From NCBI GenBank assembly GCA_964471915.1, contig CAYYID010000005.1, positions 62,001 to 126,000 on the forward strand: a stretch of DNA of 64,000 nt, given 5' to 3'. This stretch comes from JAIEPW01 sp964471915. GTDB taxonomy: Bacteria > Acidobacteriota > Terriglobia > Bryobacterales > Bryobacteraceae. A model generated the notes under the pieces. It had not been told where the DNA came from and did no database searches. It worked only from the letters and a program-made list of their open reading frames with translations. Position numbers and translations under genes: made by a program. This document shows, one piece after another, positions 1 through 6,764 of the stretch (positions are counted from its first letter, which is position 1; the number at the start of each line of letters is the position of its first letter).

Positions 1-1
1 G

Positions 2-409
2 GCCGGCTACCGGCCCGGCGAGAACGTGGTGAATCTGTTCACGTCGGGTGTCATGCTGCCGCTGGCGCTTGAAGCCGCGCGGGATCTGGAGCCGGACGGC
101 GTCTTCGTGAACGTGATTAACGTCACGTCCGCGGGACTGCTGCATCGCGAATGGGGCCGCGCGCGCCGCGCCCGCACGGCATTCCAGCTCGAGCAACTGA
201 TCCCGCCCGCGGAGCGGCGCGTGCCGCTGGTCACGGTGGCCGACGCGCATCCGCATGCGCTGTCGTTCCTGGGGAGCGTCTTCGGCGCCCCGGTTCAGGC
301 GCTCGGAGTGGACGACTTCGGGCAGTCGGGAGAACGGGCAGATCTATACCGTTACTACGAGTTGGGTCCTGAGGCGATGGTGCGGGCAGTGCTCGCGGCG
401 TTGGACTAG
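2..409 (+). CDS. Transketolase/pyruvate dehydrogenase E1 (AceE-like), C-terminal part
   Basis: Only the last ~135 codons are present; the frame is open from base 2, so the gene starts outside the window. The fragment looks like the C-terminal transketolase domain of thiamine-diphosphate E1 enzymes: a GYRPGENVVNLFTSG stretch, then VNVINVTSAGLLHREW, then VTVADAHPHALSFLGSVFG and LGVDDFGQSG near the end. In homodimeric pyruvate dehydrogenase E1 and transketolases this domain supports the dimer and the active-site architecture. The VNVINVTS and FGQSG pattern fits AceE-like proteins better than classical sugar transketolase, but the ThDP-binding domain is not visible, so the substrate cannot be decided. 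The next gene is convergent, 3 bases beyond the stop. Confidence 0.75.
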   Translation, partial: AGYRPGENVVNLFTSGVMLPLALEAARDLEPDGVFVNVINVTSAGLLHREWGRARRARTAFQLEQLIPPAERRVPLVTVADAHPHALSFLGSVFGAPVQALGVDDFGQSGERADLYRYYELGPEAMVRAVLAALD

Positions 410-412
410 TCG

Positions 413-1288
413 CTAGCGCAACGGGATCGCGTTCTTTTCCACATACCCGCCCGCGAGCGGCACATAGTGGAACTCCTCGGCGTACCGCATCCCGTGCCGC
501 CGCCCGATCGCTTCCGCGCGCTCCCGCGTCTGGATGTCCACCAGCTTGTTCACCGCCGCCTCGTCGATCGTGTCGAGCAGCGGCAGCCGCAAACCCGCCT
601 GGGCGAGCTTGGCCTTCAACTGATGCGCGGCGTGGCGCATCATCGTCTTGTGCGCCTGCACCGCCCGAATCTTCCGGTCGATGGTGGCGCCGATGTCCAC
701 GGCTTTGTTGGCGTCGTCGCGGTCCAGTTGCCGCGCCCAGTAGTAGCGATCGAGCACGGTCCATTTCCCCAGGCCCACCGAGAAGTGCTCCGGCAACACC
801 AGGTGGACGCCGGAGTTCCAGGCCGCGTCCTCGGCCGCCCGCGCCGTCTTCTTGTGGTCCGGGTTCTCCTCGTACTTCGCCGACGGATCGAAGGTAAAGA
901 TGGTCCAGGGCTTCAGCTTGCGGAACCAGAAGACCAGCCGCGCCCGGATTTCGGTCTCCGGCACCGGATCCAGCTCGTCGTTGCGGAAGTCCAACGAGTG
1001 GATCTCTTTCACGCCGAGGATGTCCGCGGCGGCGCGCATCTCGAGCGTATTGCGGTGGCTGGTCTCGCCGGCCGACAGATCCCAGGAGTCCTTTTCGTCG
1101 TTGGTGATGCGGATCACGTGCGCGGTATAGCCGTCGTCAATCAGCTTCGCGAGGGTTCCGCCCGCGAAGATCGTGAAGTCGTCGGCGTGCGCGGTGACGA
1201 TCACCAGCGTTCGCCCGGCAAAGGGCCGGGTCTGCGCGTGCGCCGCGGCCGCGGCGCAGGCACCTAGAAATCCGCGTCGCGTCGGCAT
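413..1288 (-). CDS. Secreted PIG-L (LmbE-like) deacetylase
   Basis: The 291-residue product begins with a short Tat-like leader (RRGFLG followed by an alanine-rich stretch), so export is likely. The metal-binding PIG-L signature AHADD lies at residues 33-37 (H34, D36, D37), and NPDHKKTA supplies the usual downstream His. PIG-L zinc hydrolases remove N-acetyl groups from sugar or amino-sugar conjugates; the substrate here is unknown. In place of the common AHPDD it has AHADD, which is tolerated in the family. A second, much larger PIG-L protein is encoded near the end of the window. It lies 121 bases downstream of the membrane glycosyltransferase on the same strand. Confidence 0.85.
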   Translation of the reverse strand: MPTRRGFLGACAAAAAHAQTRPFAGRTLVIVTAHADDFTIFAGGTLAKLIDDGYTAHVIRITNDEKDSWDLSAGETSHRNTLEMRAAADILGVKEIHSLDFRNDELDPVPETEIRARLVFWFRKLKPWTIFTFDPSAKYEENPDHKKTARAAEDAAWNSGVHLVLPEHFSVGLGKWTVLDRYYWARQLDRDDANKAVDIGATIDRKIRAVQAHKTMMRHAAHQLKAKLAQAGLRLPLLDTIDEAAVNKLVDIQTRERAEAIGRRHGMRYAEEFHYVPLAGGYVEKNAIPLR

Positions 1289-1409
1289 GGGCGGTATTGT
1301 AGCTGACCCCTAAGGAAAAGAAACGGCGGCACTCCACTTCTCGGCGGATACTGTTACGGCCCTTCCTCCGAGCGGATCTCCCGCCGGGCCGGCACGGCAA
1401 GCTTGGTGC

Positions 1410-3164
1410 TTACCGCAGGATCTCGACCGCCGCGGTCTCGCTCGCCTGATCTGCCCAGATCCGCAGCGGACCGTACCCGACGTCCACCGTCTTCACCAAC
1501 CGGAACTTCTGCCGAAGGTGTTCCAAGGCCTCGAAGTACTCGGGCACCATGTGGGCGCGCATCACGGCATCGTCGCGGGTCACGTCGTACCATTGCGGCC
1601 AGTCGAGCATGATGTGCGTGTCCGGGCGGTCGATCACCTGGATCACTTCCCGCCACCGCGCGGAACTTCCATATCCCGCTGGCGTATAGATCGGAAACAC
1701 TACGTGGTACCGCAGCGCCAATTCCCACTCCGCGTAGTACGCATGCGAAGGACACGCCGTGAAAGCCAGCAGCTTGCCTCCCGCCCGCTCTTTCAGCCGG
1801 GCGAGCTTGTCGCGGGCGAACCGCTCCTCCGGGCTGGTCCACCAGCGGAAGGATGTCCATTCCGCCGGTCGTGGCAACACTCGTCCTTCGAAGGCCCGGG
1901 GGAACGCCAGCAACGAAGCGGAGAGACCCAGCAAGGTAAGGTCGCGCGCGGAGAGCGAGCGGACGGCCGCCAGCAGGGCTGCCACCGCGCCCAAAACAAC
2001 GGCTACGCCTGCTTCCGAAGCTGCACCCGTCATCCGAACCGTCAGCACCGCTCCTCCGATTGAGGCTATCCGCGCCGCGGCCGGCATAGGCACCTCGCCA
2101 GCCTCGCCAGCCAGCGCCATTCCGGATAACAGCACCAAGTACGCGAGACAGGTGTGCAAGTTGTCGAAGATGTACGGGAACACTGTGCTCTGCGGAATCG
2201 TCACTAACGCTTCCAAGACTGGCCAAATCACGAACAGGAACGTGAAGACGAGACGGCAGCCGCGCCCCAGCATGTTGTCCGCAAGCGCCGGCCACCACAC
2301 CCGGGCGCTGGCACCCGCCAAGCCGAACAAGGTGAGCAGGAGGAGGCCGCGGGGGGAACCCAGTCCGACTTCCGCCGCTTTCCGGATGGTCTGTTCGGTA
2401 ACCGGCGGGAAGTACGCCCGGCCGTAAATGACGATATTGTCCCATGCCGCCGGTAGACTTCCGGTCGCAATCAGCCAGAGCAGCCAGAGAGCGGGCAAGA
2501 CCGCACTGGCTGCGGCGAAAGTCGCGCCACGGGCCGGCCGCAGAGATCCGGCGCCGTAGCTGGCTACCAGGAGGGCTACCACCCAGGCGGCCGCTGCCCC
2601 GGGTTTGCTGACCAGGGCGGTTCCGGCGCACAGGCCGGCCAACACGAGGCACCGTGACGGGTGCGCGGCGCGCACTGCCCGCAGCGCGAAATGCACTGCG
2701 CCCAAACTGCCCAACGCCAAGGTGGCCTCGGGCCGCAACGCCAGGATCGCGGTGTATTGCACCAGGGTCATCAGGACCCCGGCCAAAACCGCCTCCGGCC
2801 AGCCTACGCGCGCGAACCGCCGCGCCGCATCCGCGACCAGGCCGCCGATGGCGGAGGCGACCAGGAGGAGGAGCAACTTCAACGTGAGGTCGCTGTTCGG
2901 AAGCGCCAGATGGAAGAGGCTGGAGAATACGATGGCGCCGGGCGGGTGCGGCTCCCACAGGTCCCGGTAGAGGATGTCCCCTTGGGCGACACGCCAGCCG
3001 TAGTACGCCTGGCAACAGCTGTCGGGCCACATCATCGCGGGAGTGTTCACGAACCGATGTACTAGCGCCAGCGCCGCGAACCCGGACAACGCGAGCGCGA
3101 TCCAGGCGGTCCGGTGTGTGACGGGCGAGGCCGCTTCCATCCCATCCGTGCGCGGGCCGTTCAC
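1410..3164 (-). CDS. Polytopic membrane glycosyltransferase-like protein (GT-C/PMT-ArnT type)
   Basis: The 584-residue protein has about ten to twelve hydrophobic segments from residue ~20 to ~440 and a soluble C-terminal region of ~140 residues. After the first membrane segment comes a loop with WPDSCCQAYYGWRVAQGD and LYRDLWEPHPPG, the pattern of ArnT/PMT-type GT-C enzymes in which an acidic residue of the first extracytoplasmic loop is catalytic. Such enzymes move sugars from polyprenyl-phosphate donors to lipids or proteins on the outer side of the inner membrane. The divergent neighbour, 30 bases away, is a DPM1-like GT2 that could make such a donor. Substrate and acceptor cannot be read from the sequence. 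Confidence 0.75.
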   Translation of the reverse strand: MNGPRTDGMEAASPVTHRTAWIALALSGFAALALVHRFVNTPAMMWPDSCCQAYYGWRVAQGDILYRDLWEPHPPGAIVFSSLFHLALPNSDLTLKLLLLLVASAIGGLVADAARRFARVGWPEAVLAGVLMTLVQYTAILALRPEATLALGSLGAVHFALRAVRAAHPSRCLVLAGLCAGTALVSKPGAAAAWVVALLVASYGAGSLRPARGATFAAASAVLPALWLLWLIATGSLPAAWDNIVIYGRAYFPPVTEQTIRKAAEVGLGSPRGLLLLTLFGLAGASARVWWPALADNMLGRGCRLVFTFLFVIWPVLEALVTIPQSTVFPYIFDNLHTCLAYLVLLSGMALAGEAGEVPMPAAARIASIGGAVLTVRMTGAASEAGVAVVLGAVAALLAAVRSLSARDLTLLGLSASLLAFPRAFEGRVLPRPAEWTSFRWWTSPEERFARDKLARLKERAGGKLLAFTACPSHAYYAEWELALRYHVVFPIYTPAGYGSSARWREVIQVIDRPDTHIMLDWPQWYDVTRDDAVMRAHMVPEYFEALEHLRQKFRLVKTVDVGYGPLRIWADQASETAAVEILR

Positions 3165-3194
3165 GTGGTCCGGTTCCCTCGTGAGAGTACACTA

Positions 3195-4196
3195 GTGATC
3201 GTGCAGGTTGGCCCGCCAAATGCAGTCGTATATTCCGTCATAGTTCCGGTGTGCGACGAGGAAGAGGTGCTGCCGCGCCTCCACGCAAGATTGTCGCAGG
3301 TTCTGGATTCACTGGACGGGTCCTCCGAGATCGTGTTCGTCAACGACGGCAGCCGGGACCGTTCACTCGAGATTCTCAAAGACCTCCGCCGCCGCGATGC
3401 CCGGGTCAAGCTGCTGAGCTTCTCCCGGAATTTCGGCCACCAGGTCGCGATCACTGCCGGAATCGATCATGCCGCGGGCCAGGCGATCGTCCTTATCGAT
3501 GCCGATCTGCAAGACCCGCCCGAGGTGATCCCGGATCTTGCCGCGAAGTGGCGCGAGGGCTACGAAGTCGTCTACGCGGTTCGCGAGCGGCGACGGGGCG
3601 AATCCGTTTTCAAGCGGTCCACCGCGATGCTGTTCTACCGCTTACTCGAGCGGCTGACCCAAGTGCACATTCCGCCGGACGCCGGTGACTTCCGGCTGCT
3701 GGGCGGCCGCGCGGCGGCGGCGATTCGCGCCATGCGGGAACGGCGCCGCTTCGTGCGCGGCATGGTGAGCTGGGTGGGTTTCCGCCAGACCGGGGTACCT
3801 TACGTCCGCCAGGAACGGGCCGCCGGCCGGACCAAGTATCCGCTCCGGAAAATGATCCGCTTCGCCCTCGACGGGATCACGTCCTTCTCGGCGGTGCCGC
3901 TGAAAATGGCCACATGGTGCGGCTTTGCCGGGGCGTTGCTCAGCCTGTTGTATCTGGCGTGGGTGCTGTATCTGCGGTTCGTCGAGAACGTAACTATCGT
4001 GGGGTGGGCGTCGCTGATGGTCGCGATTCTGTTCCTAGGCAGCGCCCAGCTGCTCACCCTCGGGATCCTGGGGGAGTACATCGCGCGGATTTCGGACGAA
4101 GTCCGGGACCGGCCCCTGTACATCGTGGAGGAGGCGGAAGGCTTTCCGCGCTCCGCGATTCCGGAGTCCAGCACCGCGGCCGCGCCGGGGCGGTAG
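3195..4196 (+). CDS. Polyprenyl-phosphate glycosyltransferase, GT2 (DPM1/GtrB-like)
   Basis: A GTG start at 3195 is chosen because GAGAG lies about 8 bases upstream and the protein then begins just ahead of the first beta strand (YSVIVPVCDEEEVLP). It shows a GT2 fold: FVNDGSRDRS, SFSRNFGHQVAITAGIDHA and the metal-binding DADLQDPPE motif, followed by two C-terminal membrane helices (residues ~240-310). This architecture matches GtrB/ArnC/DPM-like enzymes that transfer a sugar from a nucleotide donor to undecaprenyl phosphate at the inner membrane. It is divergent from the GT-C gene and likely supplies its lipid-linked sugar (inference). A longer open frame upstream would overlap the divergent gene and is unlikely to be used. 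Confidence 0.88.
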   Translation: MIVQVGPPNAVVYSVIVPVCDEEEVLPRLHARLSQVLDSLDGSSEIVFVNDGSRDRSLEILKDLRRRDARVKLLSFSRNFGHQVAITAGIDHAAGQAIVLIDADLQDPPEVIPDLAAKWREGYEVVYAVRERRRGESVFKRSTAMLFYRLLERLTQVHIPPDAGDFRLLGGRAAAAIRAMRERRRFVRGMVSWVGFRQTGVPYVRQERAAGRTKYPLRKMIRFALDGITSFSAVPLKMATWCGFAGALLSLLYLAWVLYLRFVENVTIVGWASLMVAILFLGSAQLLTLGILGEYIARISDEVRDRPLYIVEEAEGFPRSAIPESSTAAAPGR

Positions 4197-4197
4197 T

Positions 4198-5091
4198 TCA
4201 CCGGCGGCGTTTGCGCAAGAAATCCCGGACCGAGCGGTAGGACTTCCGCAGGCTCTGGTCGACGCTCTCCGCGGCGCGGGCCAGCGCCTGGTCGGTCTGT
4301 GTGCCGGCGGTATCCAGCGCCTCGCCGGTTTCCCGCTGTCCGGTGGCGATGCCTTCGACGGTCGCGTTGCCGGCGCGAATCACGCCTTGTGCGGGAGCGG
4401 TCCAGGTGATCACGCCGCCCGCGCGATCCAATTCCTCAAGCAACTGCGGCGTGAAGTCCGGACGCAGCTTGGCGGCCAGAGTCCACTGCGGCGAGTGGAT
4501 CCACGCCGCTCCGTTGAGGGGAGCGGCGGCCTCGCCCAGGTTCACGATCCGCCGAGGCTCGAGGGGCAGCCCCGCGTCGCAGCGATCTCCGCCGCAGCCG
4601 CGGCCGCAAAGCTCTGGGCTCAGGAAGGAGGCGTGCTTACCCGCCGAGATCCACACCACGGGTCCCTGCCGCTCCGCGTCCACCGCGCGCGCCGGCGCCG
4701 CGTTCGCCGCGTCGCAAACGGTGTCTTCGTGGGCGGCGGCGTACCAGTGCACGGCCTGGCGGTCCGCCAGGCGGACCAGGGCCGTCACGTGCTCGGCGTC
4801 CAGGGGATGGCCCCGGCGGCCGCAATCGCGCGCCCACAGATGGAAGTACTGCACCTCGACGAAGCCCGCGCGCGCCGCCGGGGCCACCCGTCCGTAGATG
4901 GTCCCGTTGCGGGCTGCCGCGCGCGGGTGGATCGCGCCGGGTTCCATCGCGGCGGGAAGGCCGTCGCACTCATTGCGGCTGATCCGGAAACGCGGCGGGA
5001 ACTGCTCCAGCAGGGCCTGCTCCAGGCGGTCGGGCAGTCCGTCGCCATCGGCATCGAGCGCCGCCAGTGTCAGGATCGCGAGGCTAAGCAT
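4198..5091 (-). CDS. Vps62-like (DUF946-related) protein with N-terminal DxDxDG motif
   Basis: The 297-residue protein begins with a short hydrophobic leader immediately followed by LDADGDGLPDRLE, a calcium-binding DxDxDG loop as in thrombospondin-3/dockerin repeats. The middle resembles Vps62/DUF946 proteins: AEHVTALVRL, then HWYAAAHED, then VVWISAGKHASFLSPELC, matching the family's 'WEHVT...SxH...ARGSHASY' order. Cysteines cluster around CGRGCGGDRC (residues ~165-175) and may form disulfides. The last ~50 residues are a charged, Arg-rich helix. The function of the family is unknown. It is convergent with the GT2 gene, with one base between the stops. Confidence 0.55.
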   Translation of the reverse strand: MLSLAILTLAALDADGDGLPDRLEQALLEQFPPRFRISRNECDGLPAAMEPGAIHPRAAARNGTIYGRVAPAARAGFVEVQYFHLWARDCGRRGHPLDAEHVTALVRLADRQAVHWYAAAHEDTVCDAANAAPARAVDAERQGPVVWISAGKHASFLSPELCGRGCGGDRCDAGLPLEPRRIVNLGEAAAPLNGAAWIHSPQWTLAAKLRPDFTPQLLEELDRAGGVITWTAPAQGVIRAGNATVEGIATGQRETGEALDTAGTQTDQALARAAESVDQSLRKSYRSVRDFLRKRRR

Positions 5092-5118
5092 GAACGATCA
5101 TAACCTCCCGGCGCGGGC

Positions 5119-5319
5119 TCAGATTTCCGGATAGAATTCGAAGAACGCGTCCAGCGACTGCTCCAGTTGCCGCCGGATCTCCTGTTCTCCACCTTCCAGG
5201 AGGTGCATGGTCACATGCGCCTTCCTGCCGCTCTTCAAAGTGATCTCCGCCTCGCCCACGGTCTCCAGCTCGTCCGCGGGCAGCAATCGCATCCCGTATA
5301 CCAGCGCCAGTTTTGCCAT
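5119..5319 (-). CDS. Small conserved-looking acidic protein, unknown function
   Basis: A 66-codon gene whose product is amphipathic with no signal peptide or membrane helix. It contains a central stretch resembling two beta strands (AEITLKSGRKAHVTMHLLEG) and an acidic C-terminal helix ending FFEFYPEI. Base use is like the neighbours. It lies 27 bases upstream of the Vps62-like gene on the same strand and could be co-transcribed with it. I do not recognise a family. The hairpin at 5341-5374 separates it from the tandem secreted-protein genes upstream. Confidence 0.5.
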   Translation of the reverse strand: MAKLALVYGMRLLPADELETVGEAEITLKSGRKAHVTMHLLEGGEQEIRRQLEQSLDAFFEFYPEI

Positions 5320-5340
5320 GCCAGTTTCGCCATGAATGAC

Positions 5341-5374
5341 GAACGGCCGCCCCCGTCTCCAGGGGCGGCCGTTC
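5341..5374 (-). terminator. Strong GC-rich hairpin downstream of the tandem secreted-protein genes
   Basis: Perfect 13-bp inverted repeat (GAACGGCCGCCCC at 5341-5353, its complement at 5362-5374) with an 8-base loop. It lies 22 bases after the stop of the minus-strand gene ending at 5396, the place expected for a terminator. There is no good U-tract on the minus strand; the plus strand reads GGTCCTTTCCC after it. It may act with Rho or mainly protect 3' ends. Confidence 0.6.
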
Positions 5375-5395
5375 GGTCCTTTCCCAAGAGAAGCC

Positions 5396-5869
5396 CTACT
5401 GCTTCTTTAACACGTAGCTGATCTCGAACTCACCCTGCGGCGAGTTGATCTTCAGCGCGTTCGTCAACGTCTTTCCGTCTTCGCTCAGGATCCAGGTCTG
5501 GTCGAGCGTGATCTCGGTGCCGCCCATATCCAGCTTGGCCGCAATCTTGAGCTTGTCGCCTTCCCACGACGCCTTGCTCTTCACGTCCATGCCCCGCATC
5601 TGGTTCACCGACTCGGAGCCGTCCGTCTTGTACTTCGCCGTGGACTTGTCCTCGCCCTGCGCGCCGGCCTGGTCCGTGGTGATCTCGATTTCCGGATCCG
5701 TGTGCTTCACGGACAGGTTGAACTTGTCGGGAGGCGGCATCGGGCCGAAGTTGCTCTTGTCCGCGTCCAGCTTCCATTCGCCGGTGAAATTCGGCTTGGC
5801 GAACGCGGTCGCGCTCGTCGCCGCGAACAGCACCGCCAGCACCATCAGGAACAGCGACAGTCTCTTCAT
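5396..5869 (-). CDS. Small secreted protein, lipocalin-like beta fold (paralog 2)
   Basis: The 157-residue product has a clear Sec signal peptide (KRLSLFLMVLAVLFAA, cleavage near ATAFA). The mature part begins NFTGEWKLDADKSNFGPMPPP, a motif seen in many small secreted Acidobacteria proteins, and continues as alternating beta strands ending with a Gln-Gly-Glu-Phe strand pair. It is a tandem paralog of the gene 22 bases upstream: same length, same motif order and similar C-terminus (…ISYVLKKQ versus …VKIVLEKQ). The short spacing suggests one transcript. Ligand or enzymatic role is unknown. Confidence 0.75.
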   Translation of the reverse strand: MKRLSLFLMVLAVLFAATSATAFAKPNFTGEWKLDADKSNFGPMPPPDKFNLSVKHTDPEIEITTDQAGAQGEDKSTAKYKTDGSESVNQMRGMDVKSKASWEGDKLKIAAKLDMGGTEITLDQTWILSEDGKTLTNALKINSPQGEFEISYVLKKQ

Positions 5870-5891
5870 GTTTCTCTTATCCTCCTGAACC

Positions 5892-6365
5892 TTACTGCTT
5901 TTCCAGCACGATCTTGACCTCGAAGTCGCCTTGCGGCGTCGAGAGTTGGTTGGTGATATTGATCACCTTGCCGTCCTCGGAGAGCTTCCAGGTTTCCTTC
6001 TGGCCGATCTCCATCCCTTGCACTTCGCGCTTGCTGGTGATCACCAGCGCGCCGCCCTCGAACTTCGCCGTCCCCTTCACTTCGGAATTGCCCATCTTCA
6101 CCGTCTGGTCCGAACCGTCGGTCTTCCAGGTGGTGTTAGTGGTGCGCTCGCCCTGGGGGCCGCTCTGCGTGGTGGTAAGCGAAATGGAGCCCTCGGTCTG
6201 CTCAATCTTTCGCAGCATCTTCTCGGGCGGGGGCATGGGACCGAAGTCGCTCTTACCGGCGTTCATCTTCCATTCGCCGCTGAAATTGGGGTTGGCGGCC
6301 ATCGCCGGGATCGCGGCCAGCACGATCACCGCCAGGGCGGCCAGTACAAAACTACGCTTGGTCAT
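5892..6365 (-). CDS. Small secreted protein, lipocalin-like beta fold (paralog 1)
   Basis: The 157-residue product has a Sec signal peptide ending at AMAA and a mature start NPNFSGEWKMNAGKSDFGP, followed by MPPPEKM. It is the first gene of a tandem pair with the paralog just downstream. AAGGAG lies 5-6 bases before the ATG. The 400-base region upstream contains a candidate ECF-sigma promoter (6431-6458), which would put both paralogs under an envelope-stress-like control. Proteins of this type are short beta-sandwich or lipocalin-like envelope proteins; no catalytic motif is visible. Confidence 0.75.
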   Translation of the reverse strand: MTKRSFVLAALAVIVLAAIPAMAANPNFSGEWKMNAGKSDFGPMPPPEKMLRKIEQTEGSISLTTTQSGPQGERTTNTTWKTDGSDQTVKMGNSEVKGTAKFEGGALVITSKREVQGMEIGQKETWKLSEDGKVINITNQLSTPQGDFEVKIVLEKQ

Positions 6366-6430
6366 GGAACTCCTTCTAGGGTTGAAACTGAATCTGTCGC
6401 GGGAGCGCTTCTTTCCAGTATATCAACAGC

Positions 6431-6458
6431 TTGGATTCCTCCTGGAGCGGGAAGTTCC
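6431..6458 (-). promoter_or_regulatory. Candidate ECF sigma (SigE-type) promoter
   Basis: On the minus strand the sequence reads GGAACTT, 16 bases, then TCCAA. This matches the GGAACTT-N15/16-TCnAA pattern known for E. coli sigma-E. It lies 66-93 bases upstream of the first secreted-paralog start, giving a 5' leader of about 60 bases. Whether an ECF sigma with this specificity exists in this organism cannot be seen here. Confidence 0.4.
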
Positions 6459-6622
6459 GTAAGTTTTCTTCATTTGACCCGGTTTTCCGTCCGATCGCGC
6501 GAGTAGCAGTGTCGGAGGATTGGGGGCCGGACGCGGACCCCAAGGCGGATCGTGAAGGCCAAGATCTGGCTTCCAAACGCCGGGTCTGCAGCCCTAGAAA
6601 CAAATAAAAACAATAGACTTAA

Positions 6623-6650
6623 CCCCGCCGGACCTCGGAGGCCGGCGGGG
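6623..6650. terminator. Orphan GC-rich hairpin in a 399-base gap
   Basis: The gap 6366-6764 holds no gene I can support. It contains the ECF-like promoter above and this inverted repeat: CCCCGCCGG at 6623-6631 pairs with CCGGCGGGG at 6642-6650. On the minus strand it is followed by a T-rich run (TTAAGTCTATTGTTTTTATT), like an intrinsic terminator reading leftward, but no minus-strand gene lies immediately to its right. It may insulate the two divergent units or end antisense transcription. Confidence 0.4.
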
Positions 6651-6764
6651 TGTTCCGTTCTGCGGCCAGCGGAAACTCCGACGCCACCAGCCAATCACAT
6701 AGCGACTTGCGAATATGTGGTGTGCGCGTGGCCGAGGGAATCTGCCCATGCTACGATCCGGAAC

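Noticed and set aside
6500..6620. Possible tRNA or small RNA in the gap before the S9 gene
   Set aside because: No T-loop GTTCRA motif or cloverleaf pairing was found in either strand; only the orphan hairpin is supported.
6552..6764. In-frame 71-codon extension upstream of the S9 peptidase start
   Set aside because: It lacks a signal peptide and would run through a hairpin; the ATG at 6765 opens a textbook leader.
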